A DNA stretch of 64,000 nt from contig NZ_DATFIP010000007.1 in the NCBI RefSeq assembly GCF_035270045.1, positions 1-64,000 on the forward strand. Reading direction: 5' to 3'. Origin of the DNA: Salibaculum sp035270045 (GTDB lineage: Bacteria; Pseudomonadota; Alphaproteobacteria; Rhodobacterales; Rhodobacteraceae). Within the stretch, counting starts at the first letter, position 1; each line of letters opens with the position of its first letter. The notes under the pieces were generated by a model. That model did not search any database, was not told the DNA's origin, and saw nothing but the letters and a program-made list of their open reading frames with translations. A program made the position numbers and the translations under genes. This document shows positions 1-8,263 of the stretch, piece after piece.

Positions 1-53
1 CCAGGCTGCGGCCATGGCGAGTGAGTTCGGACTCATATAAATACAGGTTTTTA

Positions 54-69
54 TTAATATCGTGTTAAC
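54..69 (+). promoter_or_regulatory. CtrA-type box upstream of the AHL synthase
   Basis: TTAA at 54-57, seven bases, then TTAAC at 65-69: an exact match to the CtrA full-site consensus TTAA-N7-TTAAC of alphaproteobacteria. It lies just upstream of the predicted -35 box at 80-85, a position suited to activation. A further TTAAC at 115-119 has no correctly spaced partner. The match is seen directly; binding by CtrA is inferred. Confidence 0.6.
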
Positions 70-79
70 ATTCCGGGCG

Positions 80-108
80 TTGCCGCAATTTCGTTATCTG
101 CTTAAAAT
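80..108 (+). promoter_or_regulatory. Predicted sigma70-type promoter of the AHL synthase
   Basis: TTGCCG (80-85), a 17-bp spacer, and TAAAAT (103-108) form a good housekeeping-type promoter about 60 bp before the chosen start codon. The region is far more A+T-rich than its surroundings. No lux-box-like palindrome was seen. Confidence 0.5.
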
Positions 109-168
109 CCATAGTTAACAGTGACCCGGCAAGCTGGCTAAATGGACTCTCCACAAAGGAGAGTCACC

Positions 169-846
169 ATGAAAAATATCACGTTTCGCTTGTCGGACCT
201 GCATCAGCACGGGGATGCCTTCTTCGGCTTTCTGAGGCTGAGAAAGCATTTCTTCGTCGATGAACTGGGCTGGGACATTCCCCATGACAACGACATGGAG
301 ATGGATCAGTACGACAACCCCACCGCGCATTACTCGCTGGTGGTGCACGAAGGCCGGGTGGTCGGCGGGGCCCGGACCATGCCCACCGACGCCCGGTGGG
401 GCCAGCATACCTACATGCTGCGCGATGCCTTCGAGAGCAAGCTGGACGACATCCCCGCCGATGTCATGCCCAGCCTGGTCAAATCGCGAGACGTCTGGGA
501 ATGCACCCGGCTCGTGGTTTCGGACGAATTGCGCACCCAAGCCGATCGCAGCCACTGCCTCTGGCTGATCGTCAACGGGCTTGTGCACGAGGCCGAGGTG
601 GCCGGCGCGCGCGAAATGATCTCGCTGTCGCCACTGTCGCTGGTACGGGCGCTGCGCCAGCTTGGCTTTGCGGCCCGCAAGATCGGCCAAGCCTATAAGA
701 ACGAGGGCGACGGACGGCGCTACGCGGTGCTGTCGATGCCCGCGCAGATGTCGCTGCCTGCGGGCCAGGTCGGCGTTCCGTCCGGTGTTCCGGCAGCCTC
801 GCGTCAACATGCTCGGCCGTCGATCCTGCACGCGCCGGCCGCCTGA
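169..846 (+). CDS. LuxI-family acyl-homoserine-lactone synthase
   Basis: Predicted cytoplasmic enzyme making an acyl-homoserine-lactone signal from S-adenosylmethionine and an acyl-ACP. The 225-residue protein carries the LuxI invariant set in order: R25, F29, W35, E44, D46, D49, R69, then E111 and R114 in a WECTR motif. The start at 169 is preferred over an in-frame ATG at 142 because AAAGGAG lies at 155-161, seven bases upstream. The last ~30 residues are low complexity and less typical. No luxR gene is visible beside it; one could lie beyond the window start. A CtrA box and promoter precede it. The acyl chain length cannot be read from sequence. It converges on purB. LuxI family membership is secure; which regulator it serves is unknown. 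Confidence 0.88.
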   Translation: MKNITFRLSDLHQHGDAFFGFLRLRKHFFVDELGWDIPHDNDMEMDQYDNPTAHYSLVVHEGRVVGGARTMPTDARWGQHTYMLRDAFESKLDDIPADVMPSLVKSRDVWECTRLVVSDELRTQADRSHCLWLIVNGLVHEAEVAGAREMISLSPLSLVRALRQLGFAARKIGQAYKNEGDGRRYAVLSMPAQMSLPAGQVGVPSGVPAASRQHARPSILHAPAA

Positions 847-903
847 CGCGCGTGATGGTTGCAACCGGAAGGGGCCTGCGCCTGGGGGGCGCGGGCCCCG
901 CGG

Positions 904-2211
904 TCATGTCGTGCCGAAGACCCGGGCAAAGATCGTGTCGACGTGCTTCGTGTGGTAGCCAAGGTCGAATTTCTCTTCGATCTCCGCGGCGCTCAGCACG
1001 GCTGTGACATCCGCGTCTGCCAGAAGCTCGGTCTTGAAGTCCTTGTCCTCTTCCCAGACCTTCATCGCGTTGCGCTGGACGAGGGCATAGGCGTCCTCGC
1101 GGCTGACCCCGGCCTGGGTCAACGCGAGCAGCACGCGCTGCGACATGACCAGCCCGCGGAACTTGTGCAGGTTGGCCAGCATGGTGTCGGGATAGACCAC
1201 CAGCTTGTCGATCACGCCGGCGAGTCGGTTCAGGGCGAAATCCAGCGTCACGGTGGCGTCGGGGGCGATTCCCCGCTCGACCGAGCTGTGGGAAATGTCG
1301 CGTTCATGCCACAGTGCCACATTTTCCATCGCCGGGGTCACGGTCATGCGCACCAACCGGGCCAGCCCGGTCAGGTTCTCGGTCAGCACCGGGTTGCGCT
1401 TGTGCGGCATGGCCGAACTGCCCTTCTGGCCCTTCGAGAAGAACTCCTCGGCCTCCAGCACCTCGGTGCGCTGCATGTGCCGGATCTCGGTAGCGATGTT
1501 CTCGATTGAGCTTGCGATGACGCCGAGCGTGGCGAAAAACATGGCGTGGCGGTCGCGCGGGATCACCTGGGTGCTGATCGGTTCGGGGTGCAGGCCCATC
1601 TTGGCGCAGACATGCTCCTCGACCGCCGGGTCGATATTGGCGAAGGTGCCGACGGCCCCCGAGATGGCCCCGGTCGCGATCTCGGCGCGGGCCGCTTCGA
1701 GCCGTTTGCGGCCACGGTCCATCTCGGCGTAGAAGCGCGCGAACGTCAGGCCCATGGTGGTCGGCTCGGCATGGATGCCGTGGCTGCGCCCGATGCGGAC
1801 CGTGTCCTTGTGCTCATGAGCGCGCTTCTTCAAGGCGGCCAGGAGCTTGTCCATGTCGTCCAGCAGGATGTCGGCGGCGCGCACCAACTGCACGTTCAGC
1901 GTGGTGTCCAGCACGTCGGACGAGGTCATGCCCTGGTGGACGAAGCGGGCCTCCTCGTTGCCGATGATCTCGGCCAGGTGGGTGAGGAAGGCGATGACAT
2001 CGTGCTTCGTCACGGCCTCGATCTCGTCGATGCGGGCGACGTTGAACTCCACGTCCCTGGCCTTCCAGATCGCTTCGGCACTTTCGCGGGGGATAACGCC
2101 GAGGTCGGCCTGGGCGTCGCAGGCATGGGCCTCGATCTCGTACCAGATGCGGAACTTGGTGGCGGGCTCCCATATCCGGGTCATCTCGGGGCGGGCATAG
2201 CGGGGGATCAT
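904..2211 (-). CDS. purB: Adenylosuccinate lyase
   Basis: Cytosolic enzyme of purine synthesis that releases fumarate from SAICAR and from adenylosuccinate. The 435-residue length is normal for the bacterial PurB family. The fumarase/aspartase-superfamily signature GSSAMPHKRNP, whose flexible loop holds the catalytic serine, lies around residues 265-275. The start MIPRYARPEM is the usual PurB beginning (IxRYxxxEM). It is convergent with the AHL synthase gene; a GC-rich inverted repeat (GGGGCC 871-876 with GGCCCC 894-899) lies between them but lacks a T-run. Nothing abnormal was seen. Confidence 0.97.
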   Translation of the reverse strand: MIPRYARPEMTRIWEPATKFRIWYEIEAHACDAQADLGVIPRESAEAIWKARDVEFNVARIDEIEAVTKHDVIAFLTHLAEIIGNEEARFVHQGMTSSDVLDTTLNVQLVRAADILLDDMDKLLAALKKRAHEHKDTVRIGRSHGIHAEPTTMGLTFARFYAEMDRGRKRLEAARAEIATGAISGAVGTFANIDPAVEEHVCAKMGLHPEPISTQVIPRDRHAMFFATLGVIASSIENIATEIRHMQRTEVLEAEEFFSKGQKGSSAMPHKRNPVLTENLTGLARLVRMTVTPAMENVALWHERDISHSSVERGIAPDATVTLDFALNRLAGVIDKLVVYPDTMLANLHKFRGLVMSQRVLLALTQAGVSREDAYALVQRNAMKVWEEDKDFKTELLADADVTAVLSAAEIEEKFDLGYHTKHVDTIFARVFGTT

Positions 2212-2295
2212 GGGCGGAACCCTTTCATCACTGGAGCATTGGTTGCACGCCTCTTAAAAGGGGGGCGCAGAAGGGGCAAGGGAGAGCCTGGCGAG

Positions 2296-2721
2296 ATGGC
2301 GGAGTGGTTGAGCGCGGAGGATTTCCAGCAAGCCTTCCGGTTCGTGCGCGAGATCGAGGATGCGCGCGCGGGCCAGGTGCTGCAGGCCGAGGGCGTTGTG
2401 CGGTTCACCCCCGACGCGGCGGGTCTGGTCTACCAGGAGAGCGGCCACCTGCGCGTGCCGGGGCACGCACCGATGCAGACCGAGCGGCGATACCTCTGGC
2501 GCTTTGACACCACCGGCGTCGCGGTCTTTTTCGAAGATGGCCGTCCCTTTCACCGCTTCGTGCCCGCGGGGTGGGGAAACGGCACGGATCACCCCTGCGG
2601 CGCCGATCATTACCGGGTGGACTATGATTTCAGTGGCTGGCCGCGCTGGCGGGCCACCTGGCAGGTCAGGGGACCGCGCAAGGACTACGTCAGCCGGACG
2701 GAACATATGCCGCTGCCATGA
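2296..2721 (+). CDS. DUF6314 family protein
   Basis: A 141-residue cytosolic protein rich in aromatic residues and arginine, with motifs such as RRYLWRF, VFFEDGRPFH and DHPCGADHYRVDY that I associate with DUF6314, a small uncharacterised family often found in Rhodobacterales. The ATG at 2296 follows a GGGAGAG stretch. It is divergent from purB and about 130 bp ahead of bioY. It looks like a beta-barrel binding protein (repeated short strands, no catalytic triad), but that is an impression. No function is assigned. Confidence 0.75.
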   Translation: MAEWLSAEDFQQAFRFVREIEDARAGQVLQAEGVVRFTPDAAGLVYQESGHLRVPGHAPMQTERRYLWRFDTTGVAVFFEDGRPFHRFVPAGWGNGTDHPCGADHYRVDYDFSGWPRWRATWQVRGPRKDYVSRTEHMPLP

Positions 2722-2767
2722 TTTGCAAAACCCACATTTTGATTTGCAGAAGCTTTGCATATTTGCC
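2722..2767. promoter_or_regulatory. Cluster of TTTGC(A) motifs upstream of bioY
   Basis: Four copies of TTTGCA or TTTGCC start at 2722, 2743, 2754 and 2762 in the gap before bioY; the first extends to TTTGCAAA. TTTGCAAA repeats are, as I recall, the target type of ScfR/RamB-family acyl-CoA regulators such as PccR. The repeats are visible; the regulator is a guess. No BioR-type palindrome (TTATMKATAA) is present. Confidence 0.35.
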
Positions 2768-2848
2768 GGTTCACCGGCCAAATTTCTTGCGTCGCCGGGG
2801 GGACTGAGGCATTCAGGCCGGTAAAGCAAACCTGAAAGGAGCCGGGAC

Positions 2849-3445
2849 ATGGCTGCAACCGAAAACAACATTGTTCTGTTCGACACCTTCGGCGCCACGC
2901 ACGGCACTGCCCTGCGTGCCAAGCAGGCGGCGATGGTGGTGCTGGGCATCGCCGCGCTGGCGGCCTCTGCCAAGGTTCAGGTCTTCCTGCCGGGAAACCC
3001 GGTGCCGATCACCATGACGACCTTCGGCGTGCTGACCATCGGGGCGGCCTACGGCGCGCGGCTGGGACTGATCACCGTCCTGGGCTACCTCGCCCTGGGG
3101 GCGCTGGGCGCCTCGGTCTTTGCAGGGCAAGAGGCCGGCCTGACCTACATGATGGGGGGCACCGGCGGTTATCTCGTGGGCTATGCGCTGGCCGCCGCGG
3201 CGCTGGGCCACTTCGCCCGTCGCGGCTGGGATCGGAGCATCGCCTGGATGGCGCTTGCCATGCTGATCGGCAACGCGCTGATTTACGTGCCCGGGCTGCT
3301 CTGGCTGCACCAGTTCGCGAACGGCTGGGCGCAGACGCTGGAATGGGGCATCACGCCTTTCCTGGTGGGGGACGGGCTCAAGCTGGTGCTGGCGGCGCTG
3401 CTGGTGCCGGGGCTGTGGAACCTGCTGGGCCGCGCCCGCGGCTGA
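2849..3445 (+). CDS. bioY: BioY biotin transporter substrate-binding (S) component
   Basis: Integral membrane S component of an energy-coupling-factor biotin transporter. The 198 residues give about six hydrophobic segments. Family motifs are visible: KVQVFLPGNPVPITMTTFGV near residue 50, a YGARLGLITVLGYLALGALG helix, and the GGTGGYLVGY motif near residue 105. Rhodobacterales BioY can act with or without the BioMN energising module; no bioM or bioN is seen here. AAAGGA precedes the ATG at 2849. A cluster of TTTGC motifs lies upstream and a strong terminator follows at 3472-3498, so it is probably monocistronic. Confidence 0.95.
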   Translation: MAATENNIVLFDTFGATHGTALRAKQAAMVVLGIAALAASAKVQVFLPGNPVPITMTTFGVLTIGAAYGARLGLITVLGYLALGALGASVFAGQEAGLTYMMGGTGGYLVGYALAAAALGHFARRGWDRSIAWMALAMLIGNALIYVPGLLWLHQFANGWAQTLEWGITPFLVGDGLKLVLAALLVPGLWNLLGRARG

Positions 3446-3471
3446 TCCGCGTCACCGAATGTTGAAACGAG

Positions 3472-3498
3472 AAGGGCGGACCTGTCGGTCCGCCCTTT
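3472..3498 (+). terminator. Intrinsic terminator after bioY
   Basis: An 11-bp perfect stem AAGGGCGGACC / GGTCCGCCCTT with a TGTC loop, followed by a short T-run. The mirror-image A-run means it could also stop transcription from the opposing hydrolase-OsmC gene. Confidence 0.8.
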
Positions 3499-3576
3499 GC
3501 CGTTCTGGCGGCGAAATGCTGGGCGGTGGCCATCGAGCGCGCCTGGGAAATTTGCCGGCACAGGTGGAAGGACGGG

Positions 3577-4788
3577 TCACTCCGCCAGGTCGGTGACGAT
3601 CTCGTTTGCGCGTTCGAGCGTCTGGTGGACCGGGCACTTGTCAGCGATCTGGAGCAGGCGCTGGCGCTGCTCGGTGTCGAGATCGCCCGTCAAACTGATG
3701 GCGCGGTGGAAACGGTCGATCTTGGCCTTGCCCTCGGTCCCGGCATCCTGCCCGTGGACCTTGTCATGGGTGACGTCCACCTTGACATGATCCAGCGGCC
3801 AGCCCTTGCGCCGGGCATACATGCGGATCGTCATCGAGGTGCAGGCCCCCAACGCCGAGGCCAGCAGCCCGTAGGGAGAGAGGCCACGGTTGGTGCCGCC
3901 GTAGCTTTCGGGTTCATCGGCCTGCAGGTGGTGCGGGCCGGACTGGATGTCCTGCAAAAGCCCCTTCGGGGAGGCCTCGGAAACGCGCACCACGCCCTCG
4001 GGTGCGCCGGGAGGCGGCGCGGGGCGCTTGAGGTCGAGGTAGCGCCCGGCCCAGGCGGCGATGACGTCGGCGGCATAGTGCGCGTCGGCCTCGCGGGTGA
4101 GCAGGTGGTCGGCATCATCAAGGGTGACGAAGCTCTTGGGGTGTTTTGCGGACGTGAATATCTCGGCTGCGTTGTCGATGCTCACGACCTCGTCACGCGG
4201 GGCGTGCAGCACCAGAAGCGCGGCCCCGAGACTGGCGATGTCATCGGCAAGCCGCGTCTCGGCCACATCCTCGAGGAAGTCGCGACCGATGCGGAAGGGC
4301 CGCCCGGCCAGGCTGACCTCGGCCGTGCCCGCTTCGCGGATGGTCTCGACAGCGGCGCCGAAGTTCTGGGTGACATGCGCGGGGTCACGGGGGGCGCCGA
4401 TCGTGGCGACGGCCCTTATCTGGTCCATTTGCGCGGCCGCCTTGAGCACGGCCGACCCGCCCAGCGAATGACCGATCAGCAGCGAGGGCGACATGCCGCG
4501 GTCTCCGAGCGCGTCGCAGGCGGCCTTCAGGTCCTGAACGTTGCTGGTGAAATCGGTGTTGGCGAATTCGCCTTCGGAATGGCCAAGCCCGGTAAAATCG
4601 AAACGCAGCACCGCGATGCCGAGCCCGGTCAGCCGTGCGGCGATGCGGCGGGCGGCGGCGATGTCCTTGCCGCAAGTGAAGCAATGCGCAAAGAGTGCAG
4701 TTGCCAAGTGCGGCCCGTCGGGCAGGTCCAGGCGGGCGGCGAGGTCGTGGCCGGAATGGCCCTCGAAGGTGAATTTCTCGGTTGGCAT
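3577..4788 (-). CDS. Alpha/beta hydrolase - OsmC fusion protein
   Basis: A 403-residue two-domain protein. Residues 1-255 form an alpha/beta-hydrolase with nucleophile elbow GHSLGG (S108), acid D199 and H228. Residues ~275-400 form an OsmC/Ohr-like domain with its two redox cysteines, C316 (LGACTS) and C385 (CPVHQTLE). OsmC domains reduce organic hydroperoxides, so the fusion may pair ester or acyl cleavage with peroxide reduction; the true substrate is unknown. This bifunctional architecture is known in proteobacteria and is not a sequencing artefact: one continuous frame with a proline-rich linker near residues 255-263. It converges on bioY and shares its bidirectional terminator. All catalytic residues appear intact. 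Confidence 0.92.
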   Translation of the reverse strand: MPTEKFTFEGHSGHDLAARLDLPDGPHLATALFAHCFTCGKDIAAARRIAARLTGLGIAVLRFDFTGLGHSEGEFANTDFTSNVQDLKAACDALGDRGMSPSLLIGHSLGGSAVLKAAAQMDQIRAVATIGAPRDPAHVTQNFGAAVETIREAGTAEVSLAGRPFRIGRDFLEDVAETRLADDIASLGAALLVLHAPRDEVVSIDNAAEIFTSAKHPKSFVTLDDADHLLTREADAHYAADVIAAWAGRYLDLKRPAPPPGAPEGVVRVSEASPKGLLQDIQSGPHHLQADEPESYGGTNRGLSPYGLLASALGACTSMTIRMYARRKGWPLDHVKVDVTHDKVHGQDAGTEGKAKIDRFHRAISLTGDLDTEQRQRLLQIADKCPVHQTLERANEIVTDLAE

Positions 4789-5100
4789 GTCGGGCCTGTG
4801 TTTGAGCGGTTATGACCCAGAGGTGATCGCCCCGGCGTGCTTTCGCAAGGCCCGTGTCGCCGGGGTGACGGGAAGGTGACCGGCCCGCACCAGTGCGCGC
4901 TGTCCCCCGCCGGCGGGCTTAACCCGGTGGGAAAGCGGCGCATCCCAGGTGGCCCGATCACCATCTCATCGTCGGCGGGGAGCCGCACGGCGCGATCCCT
5001 CGCCGGCTCATCACGGCCCGCGCCCCGTGGAATGGGTGCGGGGCGGCGATCACGGATCGCTGCCGTGGTCCTTGCCGGTCATGCGGGTGATGGCGCCGCC
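4789..5100. other. Non-coding gap of 312 bases
   Basis: The gap holds the upstream region of the hydrolase-OsmC gene and the downstream region of the next gene. I see no convincing gene on either strand. A 7-bp inverted repeat (CGCCCCG 5021-5027 with CGGGGCG 5039-5045) might act as a weak terminator for the minus-strand gene ending at 5101, but no T-run follows on either strand. No clear promoter was found. Confidence 0.4.
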
Positions 5101-6036
5101 TCAGACCAGGTAGGACAGAATGGGCGTGCCCACTCCCGCGTGCATCAAGCCCATGGCCGCCCCGGCCAGGCCCAGGGCCCGCGCGGGTATCCTGGCATCC
5201 TCTCGGCCAAGAACGCAGTATGTCAGCGCGGCCATGCCCAGGGGGGCCGACAGCATGATCGCACTGCCGTTCATCGTGTAGATGGCCAGGCGCCGCGTCA
5301 GGCGCTGCGCCATCTTGCGTTCCAGTTCCGCTTCCTCGTCCTCGGCGGCATGGAGCGCCTCGCGCAGGGCGGCGGCTTCTGCGCGTTGCGTCGCGTCTGC
5401 CCGGGCCACGGCCTCGGCCCCGGCACGATCGGCGGCCTGCGCCGCGTGGGTCGGGCGCGGCGGGCGCGGCGGTTGCGGACGGCTGTGGGTCTTGCCAGAG
5501 GCCACGGGCCGTTCGGGCAGGATCGGCGAGACGCGCTCGGCCTCGTCCGCGTCCTCGGGCCCCATTTTCTGCGCGGCGTCCTGCCGGGCAAGGCGGCGGA
5601 CCATGTCGACAAGCTCGTCATAGATGTCGCCCGTGATCATTTCCTCGCGGTCGAAGACCATCAGGTGATCGGCCGGTGCGGCGCGGTCGATTTCCCGTGC
5701 CAGGCCGCGGCAGAGGTCCTCGCGGTTGGAATAGAACGGGCCGCTGGCGGGCGTGGCTGGGCCGGTGCCCACGGAAACGATGAGCCCCTCCGCCGGCAGA
5801 CCGGGCGCACCCAGCGCATCGGACAGGTCCTCGGTGAAATCCGCATAGCCGAGACAGACCCGGCCCCCCTCGAGATCGTAGATGACGAAATCGTCATACT
5901 CGGCGGTGATGCGGTGGGTCGCCCCGTGAGAGGCCGTGAAGGCGACGCCCAGTTCCCGCTTGAGGGACTGGAAGTCGATCTTGGTCGGTTTCGCAAAACA
6001 AAGCGCGGCAATCGTACTTCTTGCATCATGGGTCAT
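5101..6036 (-). CDS. Uncharacterised protein with two C-terminal membrane segments
   Basis: A 311-residue protein that I do not recognise. The start at 6036 is preferred because AGGAG lies eight bases upstream. Three regions can be seen: an N-terminal alpha/beta region (~1-150) with a conserved-looking YDDFVIYDLEGGRVCLGYADF stretch in two halves; a proline- and alanine-rich linker with a charged coiled-coil-like segment (~185-250); and two hydrophobic C-terminal helices (~255-280 and ~288-311). It is probably an inner-membrane protein with a cytosolic N-terminal domain. It lies downstream of glnA but is separated by the glnA terminator, so it is probably a separate unit. No catalytic motif is visible. 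Confidence 0.7.
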   Translation of the reverse strand: MTHDARSTIAALCFAKPTKIDFQSLKRELGVAFTASHGATHRITAEYDDFVIYDLEGGRVCLGYADFTEDLSDALGAPGLPAEGLIVSVGTGPATPASGPFYSNREDLCRGLAREIDRAAPADHLMVFDREEMITGDIYDELVDMVRRLARQDAAQKMGPEDADEAERVSPILPERPVASGKTHSRPQPPRPPRPTHAAQAADRAGAEAVARADATQRAEAAALREALHAAEDEEAELERKMAQRLTRRLAIYTMNGSAIMLSAPLGMAALTYCVLGREDARIPARALGLAGAAMGLMHAGVGTPILSYLV

Positions 6037-6231
6037 TGCTCGATCTCCTGCAACAAGTGCACCGTCAACAAAGCTGTCAAAAATGTCCGCGATAGGAAGC
6101 AATTGTGTTAAATTGGGAGCAAATGGCACATCCGGAACGGGTGAGTTTCGCCAATATGGCCTGAATTCCAGTATTGTGTCCGATCTGGAAACGCTATTGT
6201 GCCATGCCGGGCGACAATACTGACCCAAGGC

Positions 6232-6262
6232 AAAGGGGCGCGCCAACCTGGCGCGCCCCCTT
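6232..6262 (-). terminator. Intrinsic terminator after glnA
   Basis: A perfect 10-bp stem GGGGCGCGCC / GGCGCGCCCC (6235-6244 and 6250-6259) with an AACCT loop, followed on the minus strand by a short T-run. It lies about 35 bp past the glnA stop. Confidence 0.75.
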
Positions 6263-6294
6263 CATGATCCTCGCAGGATCCGGTCGAGGCCGGA

Positions 6295-7701
6295 TCAGCA
6301 GCTGTAGTAGAGCTTGAACTCGACCGGGTGAGGCGTGTGCTCGTAGGCATAGACCTCTTCCCACTTCAGCTCCATGTAGCCCTCGATCTGCTCTTTCGAG
6401 AAGACATCGCCGGCCAGCAGGAACTCGTGATCGGCTTCCAGGCTTTCCAGCGCCTCGCGCAGGCTGGAACACACCGTGGGAATGTCGGCCAGTTCCTCGG
6501 GCGGCAGGTCGTAGAGGTCCTTGTCCGAGGAGGGGCCGGGGTCGATCTTGTTCTTGATGCCGTCGAGGCCGGCCATCAGCAGGGCCGAGAAGCAAAGGTA
6601 GGGATTTGCAGCGGGGTCGGGGAAGCGGGCCTCGACACGCTTGGCCTTGGGGCTCTCGGTCCACGGAATGCGGATGCAGCCCGAGCGGTTGCGGGCCGAG
6701 TAGGCGCGCAGGACCGGGGCTTCGAAGCCGGGGATCAGGCGCTTGTAGGAGTTGGTCGAGGGATTGGTGAAAGCGTTCAGCGTCTTGGCGTGCTTGAGAA
6801 GACCGCCGATGAACCACAGGGCTTCCTGGCTGAGGTCGGCATACTTGTCGCCCGCGAAGAGCGGCTTGTTGTCCTTCCAGATCGACATGTTGACGTGCAT
6901 GCCGGTGCCGTTGTCACCCGCGACAGGCTTGGGCATGAAGGTGGCCGACTTGCCATAGGCCTGCGCCACGTTATGGATCACGTACTTGTATTTCTGAAGC
7001 TCGTCGGCCTGCTTGGTCAGCGAGCTGAAGATCAGCCCCAGTTCGTGCTGGCAGGAGGCCACTTCGTGGTGGTGCTTGTCCACCTTCATGCCCAGCCGCT
7101 TCATGGTCGAGAGCATCTCGGAGCGGATATCCTGGCCGTCGTCGATCGGGTTGACCGGGAAATAGCCGCCCTTGACGCCCGGGCGGTGACCGGTGTTGCC
7201 CATCTCGTATTCGGTGTCGGTATTCCAAGAGGCGTCGAGCGCGTCGATCTCGTAGGAAACCTTGTTGATGGCGACCGAATAGCGCACGTCGTCGAAAAGG
7301 AAGAATTCCGCTTCGGGGCCGAAGAAGGCCGTATCGCCGATGCCGCTGGACTTCAGGAAGGCCTCGGCGCGTTCGGCGGTGCCGCGGGGGTCGCGATCAT
7401 AGCCCTCGCCGGTGTCCGGCTCGACGATGGAACAGTGCATGCACAGGGTCTTCTCGGCATAGAACGGGTCCATGTAGGCGCTGTCGGTGTCGGGCATGAG
7501 CTTCATGTCGGACTGGTCGATGGACTTCCACCCCTGGATGGACGAGCCGTCGAACATGAAGCCTTCCTCCAGGAAGTCCTCGTCGACCTCGTCCGCGATC
7601 AGCGTCACGTGCTGCAGCTTGCCGCGCGGGTCGGTGAAACGGATATCGACATACTCGATTTCCTCGTCCTTGATCGTCTTGAGAACGTCAGCTTTGCTCA
7701 T
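6295..7701 (-). CDS. glnA: Glutamine synthetase, type I
   Basis: Cytosolic dodecameric enzyme that joins ammonia to glutamate with ATP. The 468-residue length is that of GSI-beta. Motifs: MFDGSSIQGW near residue 49, GPEAEFF near 128 (metal-binding Glu), NGTGMHVN near 265 and NRSGCIRIP near 340. The adenylylation tyrosine is Y397 within LYDLPPEE, so activity should be controlled by GlnE and PII. It follows glnB by 45 bp on the same strand, the classic glnBA operon of alphaproteobacteria. No abnormality was seen. Confidence 0.98.
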   Translation of the reverse strand: MSKADVLKTIKDEEIEYVDIRFTDPRGKLQHVTLIADEVDEDFLEEGFMFDGSSIQGWKSIDQSDMKLMPDTDSAYMDPFYAEKTLCMHCSIVEPDTGEGYDRDPRGTAERAEAFLKSSGIGDTAFFGPEAEFFLFDDVRYSVAINKVSYEIDALDASWNTDTEYEMGNTGHRPGVKGGYFPVNPIDDGQDIRSEMLSTMKRLGMKVDKHHHEVASCQHELGLIFSSLTKQADELQKYKYVIHNVAQAYGKSATFMPKPVAGDNGTGMHVNMSIWKDNKPLFAGDKYADLSQEALWFIGGLLKHAKTLNAFTNPSTNSYKRLIPGFEAPVLRAYSARNRSGCIRIPWTESPKAKRVEARFPDPAANPYLCFSALLMAGLDGIKNKIDPGPSSDKDLYDLPPEELADIPTVCSSLREALESLEADHEFLLAGDVFSKEQIEGYMELKWEEVYAYEHTPHPVEFKLYYSC

Positions 7702-7746
7702 GTCTCTAGTCTTCCCCTGCTATCAGATTGGGTGGTGTGGATCGGA

Positions 7747-8085
7747 TCAGAGGGCCTCTTCGCCCGTCTCCCCGGTACGAATGCGGATCGCCTGTTCGAC
7801 AGGCGAAACGAAGATCTTGCCGTCGCCGATCTTGTCGGTCTTGGCCGCATCCACGATGGCCTCGACAGCCGCCTCTGCCTGGTCGTCGGCGAGCACGAGC
7901 TCGATCTTGACCTTGGGCAGGAAGTCCACGACGTACTCGGCGCCGCGATAAAGCTCGGTGTGACCCTTCTGCCGGCCGAAGCCCTTGACCTCGACCACCG
8001 ACAGACCCTGAATGCCGGCCTCTTGCAGGGCTTCTTTCACCTCGTCCAGCTTGAACGGTTTGATGATTGCCTCGATCTTCTTCAT
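7747..8085 (-). CDS. glnB: Nitrogen regulatory protein P-II
   Basis: A 112-residue trimeric signal protein that senses 2-oxoglutarate and ATP and is uridylylated when nitrogen is low. The start MKKIEAIIKPFKLD and the T-loop with Y51 in RGAEYVVDF are the family hallmarks. The start at 8085 is chosen over longer forms because GGGGAG precedes it and it matches the universal PII N terminus. It is the first gene of glnBA. I looked for a sigma54 -24/-12 element upstream on the minus strand and did not find one. Confidence 0.97.
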   Translation of the reverse strand: MKKIEAIIKPFKLDEVKEALQEAGIQGLSVVEVKGFGRQKGHTELYRGAEYVVDFLPKVKIELVLADDQAEAAVEAIVDAAKTDKIGDGKIFVSPVEQAIRIRTGETGEEAL

Positions 8086-8263
8086 CGGCGCGACTCCCCT
8101 TGCCAAGGTCTGCTTCGGGGTTGTCAGACCACTTCCCGCAAGCTGCCTCAATCCGATAGGCTGCACGGGGCTGTTGGACCGGAGCGAATCCGGAAACGCT
8201 GCTTAAATTTTAGGCAGATCGCCGCGTGTGCGTGCGTAATTGAATCGTCGGGGTGCTGAGAAC

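Noticed and set aside
1..14. A gene start on the minus strand at base 14
   Set aside because: An ATG is present but has no ribosome-binding site and only four following codons lie inside the window.
2722..2848. A BioR operator before bioY
   Set aside because: No TTATMKATAA-type palindrome is present; the A+T-rich motifs are TTTGC repeats.
3526..4815. A 429-codon open frame on the plus strand
   Set aside because: Antisense to the hydrolase-OsmC fusion, whose catalytic residues are all present on the minus strand.
6328..8259. A 643-codon open frame on the plus strand
   Set aside because: Antisense shadow of glnA and glnB, both of which have unambiguous family motifs.
8086..8263. A sigma54 promoter upstream of glnBA
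   Set aside because: No GG-N10-GC pair with the required flanking bases was found on the minus strand.
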